DNA of 64,000 nt from Paraburkholderia sp. BCC1885 (GTDB lineage: Bacteria; Pseudomonadota; Gammaproteobacteria; Burkholderiales; Burkholderiaceae): NCBI RefSeq assembly GCF_900996235.1, contig NZ_CAAJGM010000133.1:62001-126000 (forward strand), in the 5' to 3' direction. Shown here piece after piece: positions 52,987-62,339 of the stretch; the stretch's first letter is position 1; every line of letters begins with the position of its first letter. The notes under the pieces are model-generated. The model was not told the origin of the DNA. It was given only the letters and a program-made list of their open reading frames with translations, and searched no databases. Made by a program: the position numbers and the translations under genes.

Positions 52987-54855
52987 ATGACTACCACTGG
53001 CCACAACCGCACGATTGGTTCGATCCGCGAGCTCGCCGCACGCTATGCGTCGGGCGCGCTGACGCCGACCCAATGCGTCGAAGAAACCCTCAAGCGGATC
53101 GACGCCGTCGACCGCCCCGAGGTCTGGATTCATCGCGTCAGCGCCGAGGATCTGTACGCGCGCGCCGCGCAACTCGAAGCCCTGCAGGCGGACGCGGGCG
53201 ACGCGCTGTTCGTGCATGCGCCGCTATTCGGCGTGCCATTCGCGGTGAAGGACAACATCGACGTGGCGGGCATGCCCACCACCGCCGCCTGTCCCGCGTT
53301 CGCCTACACGCCCGAAGAGTCGGCCTTCGTCGTGCAGTGTCTGCTGGCGGCGGGCGCCATTCTGATCGGCAAGACCAATCTGGATCAGTTCGCCACCGGC
53401 CTCGTCGGCGTGCGTTCGCCGCACGGCGCGGTGCGTCAGGTGGAGTTTCCCGGGCGCGTCTCCGGTGGTTCCAGTTCAGGCTCGGCGGTGGCGGTGGCAG
53501 CGGGCTGCGTGGCGTTTTCGCTCGGCACGGACACGGCCGGTTCAGGCCGCGTGCCGGCCGGCTTCAACGAGCTGGTCGGACTGAAGCCCTCGGTCGGCCT
53601 TGTCAGCAAGCGCGGCGTGGTGCCGGCGTGCCGGAGTCTCGATTGCGTGTCGATCTTCGCCCATGACGTTGCCGATGCCTGGGCCGTGCTGAACCAGTTA
53701 GCCGTGTTCGATCCGCTCGACAGTTTCTCGCGTCCCGTCCCGGCGCTCGGTCTGAGCGCGCGGCCGTTGCGCATCGGCGTGCCGGCCAGCGCCGAGTTCT
53801 ACGGCGACACGCTGGCCGCCGACGCGTTCCACGCCACGCTCGTCACGTTGCGCGAACATCTCGCCCCGGCACCGGCGCGGATCGACCTTACGCCTTTCAC
53901 CGAGGTCTCCGCGCTCCTCTACGACGGCCCTTGGGTCGCCGAACGCCGCGCCGCGCTAGGCGGGTTCTTCGACACACATCGCGGGGCGATCGACCCAGTG
54001 GTGGGCGGCGTGATCGAAAAAGCCGACCAATACAGCGCGGTCGATGCCTTCGCCGCGCAATACCGCCTTGCCGAACTGAAACGTCAGGCCGAGGCCGTAT
54101 TCGACGACATCGACGTGCTGATCGTACCTACCACGCCGACACATCCGACGATCGCCGCCGTCCAGGCCAATCCCGTCGAACTCAACAGCCAGCTCGGCTA
54201 CTACACGAACTTCGTCAACCTGCTCGACCTGTGCGCGCTCGCCGTGCCGGGTGTGCGGCGCGGCGACGGCCTGCCGGCCGGCGTCACGCTGATCGCGCCG
54301 GCGGGCGCGGACCATCGGCTGGCGGTGTTGGGCGCACAGATCCAGGCGCTCTTTTTCGCCGATGCACACGCCGCCGATCTGCCGCAACGTCCGTTACCGA
54401 TGCAGGAACCGTCCATCATGCTCGCCGTGGTCGGCGCGCATCTGCGCGGCCAGCCGCTGAATGGACAACTGCTCCAGGCAGGGGCGCGCTTTGTCGAGGC
54501 CACGCAGACGGCGCCCGATTACCGTCTATACGCCCTGGCCGGCACGACGCCGCCCAAACCGGCATTGATCAGGATGCCTGACGATCTGCGCGAAACGACG
54601 TCGCCGAACCGGTCGATCGCCGTCGAGTTGTGGCAAATGCCGCTGCGCCTGTTCGGCGCGCTGGTCGCGCAAGTACCCGCGCCGCTTGGCATCGGCACCG
54701 TGCGTCTTGCCAACGGCTTCAGCGTCCAAGGCTTTATCTGTGAACCGGCGGCTGTCGCGCCGGGTTCCGGCGCAGTCGATATTACGCATTTCGGCGGCTG
54801 GCTTGCTTACCTCGCGAGCCTCGCCGCCCCTGCCGCCGCTGCTGTTTCCTGCTAA
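52987..54855 (+). CDS. atzF: allophanate hydrolase
   Basis: A 622-residue allophanate hydrolase, which cleaves allophanate to ammonia and carbon dioxide, the last step of biuret and cyanurate breakdown. The N-terminal amidase-signature domain has the Ser-cisSer-Lys triad with family spacing: Lys88 (FAVKDN), cis-Ser162 (GGSSSGS) and nucleophile Ser186 (GTDTAGSGR). The C-terminal domain (about 480-622) is the extra one of AtzF/DUR1,2-type enzymes. The sigma-54-like site and palindrome are directly before the ATG at 52987. It heads the nine-gene operon that follows, so its job is to finish the product of the neighbouring biuret hydrolase. Confidence 0.94.
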   Translation: MTTTGHNRTIGSIRELAARYASGALTPTQCVEETLKRIDAVDRPEVWIHRVSAEDLYARAAQLEALQADAGDALFVHAPLFGVPFAVKDNIDVAGMPTTAACPAFAYTPEESAFVVQCLLAAGAILIGKTNLDQFATGLVGVRSPHGAVRQVEFPGRVSGGSSSGSAVAVAAGCVAFSLGTDTAGSGRVPAGFNELVGLKPSVGLVSKRGVVPACRSLDCVSIFAHDVADAWAVLNQLAVFDPLDSFSRPVPALGLSARPLRIGVPASAEFYGDTLAADAFHATLVTLREHLAPAPARIDLTPFTEVSALLYDGPWVAERRAALGGFFDTHRGAIDPVVGGVIEKADQYSAVDAFAAQYRLAELKRQAEAVFDDIDVLIVPTTPTHPTIAAVQANPVELNSQLGYYTNFVNLLDLCALAVPGVRRGDGLPAGVTLIAPAGADHRLAVLGAQIQALFFADAHAADLPQRPLPMQEPSIMLAVVGAHLRGQPLNGQLLQAGARFVEATQTAPDYRLYALAGTTPPKPALIRMPDDLRETTSPNRSIAVELWQMPLRLFGALVAQVPAPLGIGTVRLANGFSVQGFICEPAAVAPGSGAVDITHFGGWLAYLASLAAPAAAAVSC

Positions 54856-54883
54856 CCGTCAACCACACGAGACCGGATCCGTC

Positions 54884-55981
54884 ATGAGCAATCGTCGCCA
54901 CTTTCTTAAGAATGCCAGCCTGCTGACGCTCGGTGCGGTGCTGCCGTTCGAATCGGTATTCGCCGCCAGCAAGCTGACCGTCGGGGTGATCTATGTCGGT
55001 GCGCGCGGTGATTACGGCTATAACCAGGCCCAGGCGCAGGCCGCCAATGTCATCAAGGCGCTGCCCAACGTCAAGGTGGTCGAAGAAGAGAACGTGCCGG
55101 AGACCATCGCGGTGCAGAAGTCGATGGAAGCAATGATCGAGCAGGACGGCGCCACGCTGATCTTCGCCACCTCGTTTGGCTATTTCGACCCGCACGTGCT
55201 GAAAATGGCCGCCAAATATCCGAACGTGCGTTTCGCGCACTGCGGCGGACTGTGGAAGCAGGGCAACCCGTCGAATATCACCAGCTACTTCGGCTATATC
55301 GACGAATGCCAGTATCTGAACGGCGTCGTGGCCGGCCATATGAGCAAGAGCAAAAAGCTCGGCTTCGTCGCCGCCAAACCGATCCCGCAGGTGCTGCGCA
55401 ACATCAACGCGTTCACGCTCGGCGCGCAGTCGGTCGATCCTTCGATCAGCACGCATGTGATTTTCACCGGCGACTGGTCGATGCCGGTCAAGGAGGCCGA
55501 ATCGGCCAATAGCCTCGTCGATCAGGGCTGCGATGTGCTGACCTGTCACGTCGACGGTCCGAAGGTGGTAATCGAGACCGCCGAAAAACGCGGCGCGATG
55601 AGCTGCGGCTATCACGCGAGCCAGGCGGCGCTCGCGCCCAAGGGCTACCTGACCGGCGCGGAATGGGACTGGGCTACGCCGTACCGGGAACTGGTGGCGG
55701 GCGCGCAATCCGGCAAGCCGCAGCCGAACGTGCTGCGCGGCGGCCTGAAAGAAGGCTTCGTGAAGATGTCGGCATACGGCGCGAAGGTGACGCCCGAGGC
55801 GCGCCAGAACGCGGACGGCGTGAAGGCCAAAATGATGTCCGGCGAATTCGTGATCTTCAAAGGTCCGATCAAGGACAACAAGGGCGGCGTGGTGGTGGCG
55901 GACGGCACGAGCCACATCCAGACCGACTACACGCTCGAAAGCATGAACTACCTGGTCTCGGGTGTGGTGGGCCAGATCTGA
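54884..55981 (+). CDS. BMP-family ABC transporter substrate-binding protein
   Basis: A 365-residue periplasmic binding protein of the basic membrane protein (BMP/Med) family. The N-terminus MSNRRHFLKNASLLTLGAV carries a twin-arginine-like RRHFLK and a hydrophobic core ending FAAS, so export may be via Tat. The mature part starts KLTVGVIYVGARGDYGYNQAQ. Family members bind nucleosides; here the operon context points to urea-type oligomers (biuret, triuret) instead. Start at ATG 54884, 28 bp after atzF. The permeases follow 36 bp later. Confidence 0.92.
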   Translation: MSNRRHFLKNASLLTLGAVLPFESVFAASKLTVGVIYVGARGDYGYNQAQAQAANVIKALPNVKVVEEENVPETIAVQKSMEAMIEQDGATLIFATSFGYFDPHVLKMAAKYPNVRFAHCGGLWKQGNPSNITSYFGYIDECQYLNGVVAGHMSKSKKLGFVAAKPIPQVLRNINAFTLGAQSVDPSISTHVIFTGDWSMPVKEAESANSLVDQGCDVLTCHVDGPKVVIETAEKRGAMSCGYHASQAALAPKGYLTGAEWDWATPYRELVAGAQSGKPQPNVLRGGLKEGFVKMSAYGAKVTPEARQNADGVKAKMMSGEFVIFKGPIKDNKGGVVVADGTSHIQTDYTLESMNYLVSGVVGQI

Positions 55982-56017
55982 TGCATTCGCGGTCCGATCA
56001 TTTCTCAGGGAGCGGCC

Positions 56018-57133
56018 ATGCGTCCTAATGCGAGTTCGGCCCGGCTGCTGCTCGGCGCGCTGCCGGCATTGCCCACGGTGTGTGCGCTGGCAGGCACGCT
56101 GCTGATGTTCTGGCTGTTTCTGCTGGTGCAGGGCGCACCGGCGCTCGACGCAATCGGGCTGATTTTTCAGGGCGCGTTCGGATCGTCGTTTGCGTGGCAA
56201 AGCACCTTGTTGCGCGCCTCGCCGCTGATGTTGACGGCGCTATGCGTGGCGCTGCCGGCGCAGGTCGGGCTGATCGTGATTGGCGGCGAGGGCGCGCTGG
56301 CGCTCGGCGGGCTGGCCGCCGCGGTGGTGCCGCAGTGTCTGCCGGCCGGCACGCCGTGGCTGCTGGCGACGCCATTGATGGCGGTGGCCGGCATGCTTGC
56401 GGGCGGCCTCTGGATCGGCGCGATCGGCGCGTTGCGGCAATGGCGCGGCGTCAACGAAACGATCAGCAGTCTGCTGATGTCGTATATCGCGATTGCCCTG
56501 TTCAAGCATCTGGTGGAGGGGCCGCTGCGCGATCCCGCCAGTCTGAACAAGCCTTCGACCTTGCCGGTGCCGGACCCCATGACTATCGGCTCGCTGCCCG
56601 GACTCGAAGTGCACTGGGGTCTGCTATGGGGCGTGGTGGCATGTGTCGCCGCGTGGGTGTTCGTGCGGCACAGCACCCAGGGCTTCGCCATGCGGGTGGT
56701 AGGCGGCAGCAACCGGGCCGCGCGGCTGGTGGGCCTGCCGGTCGGCATGCTGGCCCTGGCGGCCTGTTCGATGGGCGGCGCGGCCGCAGGTCTCGCGGGC
56801 ATGTTCGAAGTGGCGGCGGTGCAGGGCAGCGCCAACGCCTCGCTGCTGGCGGGCTACGGCTACAGCGGCATTCTGGTGGCGTTCGCCGCGCGGCAGAACC
56901 CGCTGGCGATCGTGGTGTGCGCGGTCCTGATCGGCGGCATCGAAGCGAGCGGCAGTCTGCTGCAAAGGCGTCTCGATCTTCCGGACGCCACCACGCTCGT
57001 GCTGCAAGGCCTGCTGTTCGCCAATCTGCTTGCGTGGGAGGCGCTGGGCGGCCGCCTCGTCGCATGGCGCGTGAAATTGCAGGCGCTGGCCGTGACCGAA
57101 ACGCCCGTGCAACTGGAGAAGACTCATGCCTGA
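56018..57133 (+). CDS. ABC transporter permease (BMP-type)
   Basis: A 371-residue permease of the branched-chain/ribose-type family (BPD_transp_2), with about ten helices. Landmarks are [44 protein letters not shown] and STQGFAMRVVGGSNRAARLVGLPVG, the coupling-loop region contacting the ATPase. It overlaps the next permease by eight bases. Both, with the double ATPase, make a heterodimeric importer partner of the BMP protein. Confidence 0.92.
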   Translation: MRPNASSARLLLGALPALPTVCALAGTLLMFWLFLLVQGAPALDAIGLIFQGAFGSSFAWQSTLLRASPLMLTALCVALPAQVGLIVIGGEGALALGGLAAAVVPQCLPAGTPWLLATPLMAVAGMLAGGLWIGAIGALRQWRGVNETISSLLMSYIAIALFKHLVEGPLRDPASLNKPSTLPVPDPMTIGSLPGLEVHWGLLWGVVACVAAWVFVRHSTQGFAMRVVGGSNRAARLVGLPVGMLALAACSMGGAAAGLAGMFEVAAVQGSANASLLAGYGYSGILVAFAARQNPLAIVVCAVLIGGIEASGSLLQRRLDLPDATTLVLQGLLFANLLAWEALGGRLVAWRVKLQALAVTETPVQLEKTHA

Positions 57134-58052
57134 CATGCACTCGCCGGTGGTGATTCTTTTGCTTTCCTTATTGGCTGGCGCGATTCGCGTGAGCACGCCA
57201 TATCTGTTCGTGAGTCTCGGCGAATGTCTGACGGAGAAAGGAGGCCGCGTCAATCTCGGCCTCGAAGGCATTCTGGTTTCCGGCGCGATGAGCGGCTATG
57301 CGGCTTCGTATCTGTCGGGTTCACCGTGGCTTGGCGTGCTGGCGGCGGGTGTGGTCGGCTTGCTGTTCGGCTGTCTGCATGGGCTCGTGTGCTCGTTGCC
57401 GCGCGTCTCCGACATCGCCTTCGGTATTGCGTTGATGCTGCTCGGCACCGGTCTCGCGTTCTATCTCGGCAAACCGTTCATTCAACCGCAGGCACCGATG
57501 CTGGCTTCGATCGACCTCGGCAACTGGGCTGTCTCGCCGCAACTGCATAACGCGCTGCATATCAACCCGCTGTTCATCATCGGCATCGTGCTGGCCTTTG
57601 TCCTGCAGTGGGGACTGCGCAGCACGCGCTGGGGAATGACGCTGCGTCTGGTCGGCGACCACGCGGAAACCGCCCGCGCGATGGGCTATCCGCTCACGCG
57701 CATCCGCATCGCGGCGACCGCCGTGGGCGGCTTTTTCGCGGGCGTGGGCGGGGCGTATCTGTCGCTCGTCTATCCGGGCAGCTGGAACGAGGGGCTGTCT
57801 AGCGGCCAGGGGCTGATGGCTGTCGCGCTGGTGATTTTCGCGCGCTGGCAGCCGTTGCGCTGCCTTTACGCGGCGCTGCTGTTCGGCGCGGCCGGCGCGC
57901 TCGGGCCTGCCTTGCAGGGCATCGGCGTGACGAGCGGCTACTACCTGTACAACGCAGCGCCTTACGTGCTGACGCTCGCGATCATGATCGTCAATTGCCG
58001 TCCCGACCGGACGCTGGCCGGCGCGCCGGGCGAACTGAGCCTCACGCGCTGA
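57126..58052 (+). CDS. ABC transporter permease (BMP-type)
   Basis: A 308-residue permease of the same family as its upstream partner, with about eight to nine helices. It begins with a helix (VVILLLSLLAGAIRVSTPYLF) and has the family motif EKGGRVNLGLEGILVSGAMSG. The coupling loop is near GLRSTRWGMTLRLVGDHAETARAMGYPL. The gene starts eight bases inside the previous one, indicating translational coupling and probably equal subunit numbers. Confidence 0.92.
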   Translation: MPDMHSPVVILLLSLLAGAIRVSTPYLFVSLGECLTEKGGRVNLGLEGILVSGAMSGYAASYLSGSPWLGVLAAGVVGLLFGCLHGLVCSLPRVSDIAFGIALMLLGTGLAFYLGKPFIQPQAPMLASIDLGNWAVSPQLHNALHINPLFIIGIVLAFVLQWGLRSTRWGMTLRLVGDHAETARAMGYPLTRIRIAATAVGGFFAGVGGAYLSLVYPGSWNEGLSSGQGLMAVALVIFARWQPLRCLYAALLFGAAGALGPALQGIGVTSGYYLYNAAPYVLTLAIMIVNCRPDRTLAGAPGELSLTR

Positions 58053-58131
58053 TGTGCGGAACGCCGCCTACCCGCGCTGCCTACCCGCGCTGCTAACCCT
58101 GCGCTGTTAACCCGATTAAGAGCCCACCATC

Positions 58132-58824
58132 ATGAACCGGTTCATCGAAGCGAAGCCTTACCCCTGGCCCTACGACGGCAACCTGCGGCCGGACAACACC
58201 GCGCTCGTGATCATCGACATGCAGACGGATTTCTGCGGCCACGGCGGCTACGTCGACAAGATGGGCTACGACCTGTCGCTCACGCGCGCGCCGATCGAGC
58301 CGATCAGCAACGTGCTCGCACTGATGCGCGCACAGGGCTTCACGATCATTCACACGCGCGAAGGCCACCGCCCGGATCTGTCCGATCTGCCGGCCAACAA
58401 GCGCTGGCGCAGCCGCCGCGCGGGCACGGACGGGGTGGGCATCGGCGACGACGGCCCATGCGGCAGGATTCTCGTGCGCGGCGAAGTGGGCTGGGAGATC
58501 ATCGACGAACTCGCGCCGTTGCCCGGCGAGATCATCATCGACAAGCCCGGCAAGGGCTCGTTCTGCGCGACGGATCTGGAGTTGATCCTGCGCACCCGCG
58601 GCATCGTCAACCTGATCCTGACCGGCATCACCACCGACGTATGCGTCCACACGACCATGCGCGAAGCCAACGACCGCGGCTTCGAATGCACGGTGCTGGC
58701 GGACTGCTGCGGCGCCACCGACAAAAGCAATCACGACGCGGCGCTGCACATGATCACGATGCAAGGCGGCGTGTTCGGCACTGTGTCGGACTCCCAGGCG
58801 CTCCTCGCCACACTCGGACGCTGA
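58132..58824 (+). CDS. biuH: biuret amidohydrolase (isochorismatase-like cysteine hydrolase)
   Basis: A 230-residue cysteine hydrolase of the isochorismatase superfamily. The catalytic triad is visible: Asp33 in IDMQTDFCG, Lys138 in [10 protein letters not shown], and Cys171 in [18 protein letters not shown]. Long stretches such as [33 protein letters not shown] and LPANKRWRS closely resemble my recollection of the biuret hydrolase of Rhizobium leguminosarum. Next to atzF, which would consume allophanate, biuret hydrolase (biuret to allophanate and ammonia) is the best call. It is placed between the permeases and ATPase of the transporter, showing that import and breakdown are one unit. Confidence 0.88.
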   Translation: MNRFIEAKPYPWPYDGNLRPDNTALVIIDMQTDFCGHGGYVDKMGYDLSLTRAPIEPISNVLALMRAQGFTIIHTREGHRPDLSDLPANKRWRSRRAGTDGVGIGDDGPCGRILVRGEVGWEIIDELAPLPGEIIIDKPGKGSFCATDLELILRTRGIVNLILTGITTDVCVHTTMREANDRGFECTVLADCCGATDKSNHDAALHMITMQGGVFGTVSDSQALLATLGR

Positions 58825-58831
58825 GCGCATC

Positions 58832-60457
58832 ATGTCGACCCTCGCCCCCTACAATCAGCCGCACGACGCCGTCACCCACGCGCTGGGCGTCGAAGTGATC
58901 GGCGCGACCAAGTCGTTCGGTGCGTTTCGCGCGCTCGACAAGGTGTCGATCAAGGTCGCGCCCGGCACCATCCACGCCTTGCTCGGCGAGAACGGTGCGG
59001 GCAAGAGCACGCTGGTAAAAGGGCTCGTGGGCTACGGCTTGCTCGACGAAGGCCAGATCACGGCGGACGGCCGCGAAGCGAAGATCACTTCGCCGCGCGA
59101 TGCACAGGCGCTCGGCATCGGCATGGTGTATCAGCATTTCACGCTGGCCACCGGCCTGTCGGTCGAAGAAAACCTGCTGCTGGCGCGCGGGCGCCTGTCC
59201 TGGCGAATCGACTGGAAGCGCGAACGCGCCGCGTTGACGGAGTTCATGAACCGCATGCCGTTCAGGCTGCCGCTCGACGCGCCCGTCGCCGGACTCGCCG
59301 CCGGGGAAAAACAGAAGCTGGAAATTCTCAAGCAGCTCTACCTGCGCCAGCGTTTTCTGATTCTCGACGAACCCACCTCGGTGCTCACGCCGCAGGAAGC
59401 GGACGAAGTGCTCGGCCTGATGCGCGATTTGACGACACGCGGCGAACTGACGGTACTGATGATCACGCACAAGTTCCGCGAGGTCATGGCCTACGCCGAC
59501 GACGTCACGGTCCTGCGCAAAGGACGCCAGGTCGGCACCACAGCCGTCGCGCAGACCGACCGCGAACAACTCGCCAACTGGATGATGGGCACGAATTCGA
59601 CCCTGCAGGCGGAGACGTCGCGCGAGGAAGCGCCGGTGCTCGCCGAGATTCGCGTCGAACCCGCCGCACGCAGGCCGGTTGATCCGCACGCGGCCATTCG
59701 CCTCGAACTGCGCGGGCTCTCGGTGCAGGACGATCGCGGCCATACGGCGGTTCGCCATGCGACGCTGTCGGTGCGCGCCGGCGAAATTCTCGGCCTCGCG
59801 GGCGTCTCGGGTAACGGCCAGAAAGAACTGGTGGAAGCGCTGGTCGGTCAGCGGCGGCCTGTCGAAGGCACCATGCAGATTGCCGGCGCGCCGTATCACG
59901 CCACGCGCGAGCAGATGACCACGCGGCGCGTCTTCGCCATTCCTGAAGAGCCGCTCAAGAACGCCTGTGTAGCCGGCATGAGCGTGGCGGAAAACCTGGC
60001 TCTGCGAAATTTCGATCGCGCGCCGGTTCGCCGCGGCGGCTGGCGGCTCGACCGCAAGGCGATGCGCGAGCGCGCCGCCACGCTGATTCGCGATTTCAAC
60101 GTGCGCCCTCCTGCGCCGGAGCGGATGATCGGCACGCTCTCCGGCGGCAATGTGCAGCGTGCCGTGCTGGCGCGCGAACTCGGTCAACCGGTCGATGTGC
60201 TGATTGTCGCGAATCCGGTGTTCGGGCTCGACTTCGCCTCGGTGGCGGACATCCACGCACGCCTGATCGCAGCACGCGACGCGGGCGCGGCCGTGCTGCT
60301 CGTCAGCGAGGATCTCGACGAACTGCTGGAACTCGCCGACCGCATCGCCGTGATGGCGGAAGGGCAACTGGTCTACGAAACACCGGCGGCCGGTGCGGAA
60401 CGCGCCGTGCTGGGACGGCATATGGCAGGACACATGGATGAAGCAGCCCATGCGTAA
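58832..60457 (+). CDS. ABC transporter ATP-binding protein, double cassette (BMP-type)
   Basis: A 541-residue protein with two fused ABC cassettes. The first has Walker A GENGAGKST, Q-loop region GMVYQHFTLATGLSVEENLL, a signature near VAGLAAGEKQKLEILKQLYL, and Walker B FLILDEPTSVLTPQEA. The second has the degenerate Walker A GVSGNGQKELVEAL, the signature LSGGNVQRAVLARELG, and VLIVANPVFGLDFAS, as is common in this transporter family where only one site is fully active. It energises the two BMP-type permeases. Spacing to biuH is seven bases. Confidence 0.93.
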   Translation: MSTLAPYNQPHDAVTHALGVEVIGATKSFGAFRALDKVSIKVAPGTIHALLGENGAGKSTLVKGLVGYGLLDEGQITADGREAKITSPRDAQALGIGMVYQHFTLATGLSVEENLLLARGRLSWRIDWKRERAALTEFMNRMPFRLPLDAPVAGLAAGEKQKLEILKQLYLRQRFLILDEPTSVLTPQEADEVLGLMRDLTTRGELTVLMITHKFREVMAYADDVTVLRKGRQVGTTAVAQTDREQLANWMMGTNSTLQAETSREEAPVLAEIRVEPAARRPVDPHAAIRLELRGLSVQDDRGHTAVRHATLSVRAGEILGLAGVSGNGQKELVEALVGQRRPVEGTMQIAGAPYHATREQMTTRRVFAIPEEPLKNACVAGMSVAENLALRNFDRAPVRRGGWRLDRKAMRERAATLIRDFNVRPPAPERMIGTLSGGNVQRAVLARELGQPVDVLIVANPVFGLDFASVADIHARLIAARDAGAAVLLVSEDLDELLELADRIAVMAEGQLVYETPAAGAERAVLGRHMAGHMDEAAHA

Positions 60458-60478
60458 ATCGAATCGGGGGCGGCAATC

Positions 60479-61141
60479 ATGAGTATCGAAGTGCAGGCTT
60501 TACCGTCGCCGTTCGTCTTTGACCCCCAGCACACCGCGCTGGTGATCATCGACATGCAGCGCGATTTCATCGAGCCGGGCGGCTTTGGCGAATCGCTGGG
60601 CAACGACGTCTCGCTGCTCGCGGGCATCGTGCCGGTGGTTGCTGAACTGCTGGCGCTCGCACGTCAGGCGGGCATGCTGGTGGTACACACACGCGAATCG
60701 CACGCGCCGGATCTCGCCGATTGCCCGCCCGCCAAACGTCTGCGCGGCGCGCCGCAGATGCGCATTGGCGAGCCGGGTCCGATGGGCCGGATTCTGGTGC
60801 GCGGCGAGCCCGGCAACGCGATCATCGACGCACTCGCGCCAGCGGCAGGTGAGCTCATCATCGACAAGCCGGGCAAAGGCGCGTTTTACGCCACGTCTTT
60901 GGGCGAGGACCTCGGCGTGCGCGGCATTACGCATCTGCTATTCGCGGGCGTCACGACCGAGGTTTGCGTACAGACGACGATGCGCGAGGCCAACGACCGT
61001 GGCTACGAATGCCTGCTGATCGAAGACGCCACTGCCAGCTACTTTCCGGCGTTCAAACAGGCGAGCCTCGACATGATCCGCTCGCAAGGCGGCATCGTGG
61101 GCTGGACCGCGCCGCTCGCGGCGTTAAAAGAAGGATGGTGA
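60479..61141 (+). CDS. trtA: isochorismatase-like cysteine hydrolase, probable triuret hydrolase
   Basis: A 220-residue paralogue of the biuret hydrolase with an intact triad: Asp29 (IDMQRDF), Lys130 ([10 protein letters not shown]), Cys163 ([17 protein letters not shown]). It differs around the substrate pocket ([20 protein letters not shown] instead of the KRWRS block), so it should act on a related compound. Two isochorismatase-type hydrolases with an allophanate hydrolase and BMP transporter match the triuret-biuret-allophanate route known from Herbaspirillum and Rhizobium, where the second enzyme hydrolyses triuret. The assignment is by operon analogy; a ureidoacrylate-type substrate is possible. 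Confidence 0.65.
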   Translation: MSIEVQALPSPFVFDPQHTALVIIDMQRDFIEPGGFGESLGNDVSLLAGIVPVVAELLALARQAGMLVVHTRESHAPDLADCPPAKRLRGAPQMRIGEPGPMGRILVRGEPGNAIIDALAPAAGELIIDKPGKGAFYATSLGEDLGVRGITHLLFAGVTTEVCVQTTMREANDRGYECLLIEDATASYFPAFKQASLDMIRSQGGIVGWTAPLAALKEGW

Positions 61142-61143
61142 GG

Positions 61144-61542
61144 ATGGAAGTCAACCGGCCGGAGATCGTCGCCGAAGTAAAGGCGGCGTTTGTCGAATAT
61201 GAACGGGCGCTGCTCGATAACGAAATCGACACGATGAACGCGCTGTTCTGGCATACGCCCGAGACCGTGCGCTACGGCATCGCCGAGGTCCAGCATGGCG
61301 GCGAGGCGATCCGCGCGTGGCGGGCGTCAGCCGAGCCTGTGCCGCCGTCGCGGCGGCTGTACCGCACGGTGGTGACCACCTTCGGCAGCGATTTCGCCAC
61401 CGTCAGCACGGAGTTCACCAGCGATGCCACCGCGCTACTGGGCCGCCAGATGCAAACCTGGGCACGCGTGGGCGCGACGGACGAGGGCCACCAGGGTTGG
61501 AAGATCGTTGCCGCGCATGTGAGCCTGATCGCGACGCCCTGA
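61144..61542 (+). CDS. AtzH/HpxZ-like small protein (DUF3225, SnoaL-like fold)
   Basis: A 132-residue cytosolic protein of the DUF3225 family with an NTF2/SnoaL-like fold, known as AtzH in the cyanurate locus and HpxZ in the oxalurate locus. Conserved-looking segments are EVKAAFVEYERALLDNEIDTMNALFWHTPETVRYGIAE and TVSTEFTSDATALLGRQMQTWARVG. In those loci it accompanies allophanate and carbamoyl-type amidohydrolases, so it probably acts on or protects a nearby pathway intermediate. AAGGA lies eight bases before the ATG at 61144, inside the end of the previous gene; an ATG at 61135 overlaps that stop. Confidence 0.8.
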   Translation: MEVNRPEIVAEVKAAFVEYERALLDNEIDTMNALFWHTPETVRYGIAEVQHGGEAIRAWRASAEPVPPSRRLYRTVVTTFGSDFATVSTEFTSDATALLGRQMQTWARVGATDEGHQGWKIVAAHVSLIATP

Positions 61543-61575
61543 GTCCATAATAAGAAAATCAGGAGATCGAGCGAT

Positions 61576-62313
61576 ATGAGTGACGACGAAACGGGCGAAG
61601 TGAAGCTGGCGAGCGCGCCGTTTGTGGCGAACGGACCTAACCCGCTGGCCGAGCAGGTGTATCAGCAACTGAAGAGCGACATCTTCAGCTTCCGGCTGTT
61701 TCCGGGCGATCGTTTTTCCGAAAGCGACATCGCCCAGCACTATGGCGTCTCGCGCACGCCCATGCGCGACGGCCTGTTTCGCCTACAGCGCGAAGGCTAT
61801 CTGGAGGTCGGCTTCCGGCGCGGCTGGAAGGTTTCGCAGATCAACTTCGAGCAACTCGACCAACTCTACGACCTGCGCATCGTCCTCGAACTGGCCTCGC
61901 TCGAACGTCTGACCTCGGGCAACGCGCCGCATCACGCCATCGAACCGCTCAAGGCGGTTTGGTGCGTCGCGCCTGAGCAGCGCGAAAGCGACGCCGTGAC
62001 CATGTTCGGCATGGACGAAAATTTCCACCGTCAACTGGTGGCGGCGACCGGCAATGGCGAAATGCTTCGCGTGCATAACGAGGTGACCGAGCGCATCCGC
62101 ATCGTGCGGCGGCTGGATTTTCTCAAGCCGCATCGCACCAGCGCGACTTACGACGAGCACTCGACCATGCTGCATCTGATCGAGCGCAACCGCTTGCCGG
62201 AAGCCAGCATTCTGCTGCGGGCCCACATCACCCAGAGCAAACTCGAGGTGCGCAAGATCACCTTGTCGATGCTGGCGGCCGCGCGCGACCAGAAGTTGCC
62301 GTTCGTCTCCTAG
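61576..62313 (+). CDS. GntR-family regulator with FCD domain
   Basis: A 245-residue GntR-family repressor. The N-terminal winged helix (about 20-85: NPLAEQVYQQLKSDIFSFRLFPGDRFSESDIAQHYGVSRTPMRDGL pattern) precedes an alpha-helical FCD effector domain (about 95-225: LYDLRIVLELASLERL; DEHSTMLHLIERNRLPEASILLRAHI). Its place at the end of the biuret operon makes it the likely local regulator. The palindrome at 52957-52986 before the first gene is the obvious candidate operator. Start: ATG at 61576 with AGGAG upstream. Confidence 0.9.
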   Translation: MSDDETGEVKLASAPFVANGPNPLAEQVYQQLKSDIFSFRLFPGDRFSESDIAQHYGVSRTPMRDGLFRLQREGYLEVGFRRGWKVSQINFEQLDQLYDLRIVLELASLERLTSGNAPHHAIEPLKAVWCVAPEQRESDAVTMFGMDENFHRQLVAATGNGEMLRVHNEVTERIRIVRRLDFLKPHRTSATYDEHSTMLHLIERNRLPEASILLRAHITQSKLEVRKITLSMLAAARDQKLPFVS

Positions 62314-62319
62314 CGGTGC

Positions 62320-62339
62320 CACGCCGGCGCGCCGGCGTG
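62320..62339. terminator. perfect palindrome after the GntR gene
   Basis: CACGCCGGCGCGCCGGCGTG reads identically on both strands and would fold as an 8-bp GC hairpin with a CGCG loop, seven bases after the operon's last stop. Probably the operon terminator; no T-tract. Confidence 0.5.

Noticed and set aside
62320..62339. Attachment site or mobile-element end at the perfect palindrome
   Set aside because: No integrase, transposase or direct repeats nearby; position right after the operon stop fits a terminator.
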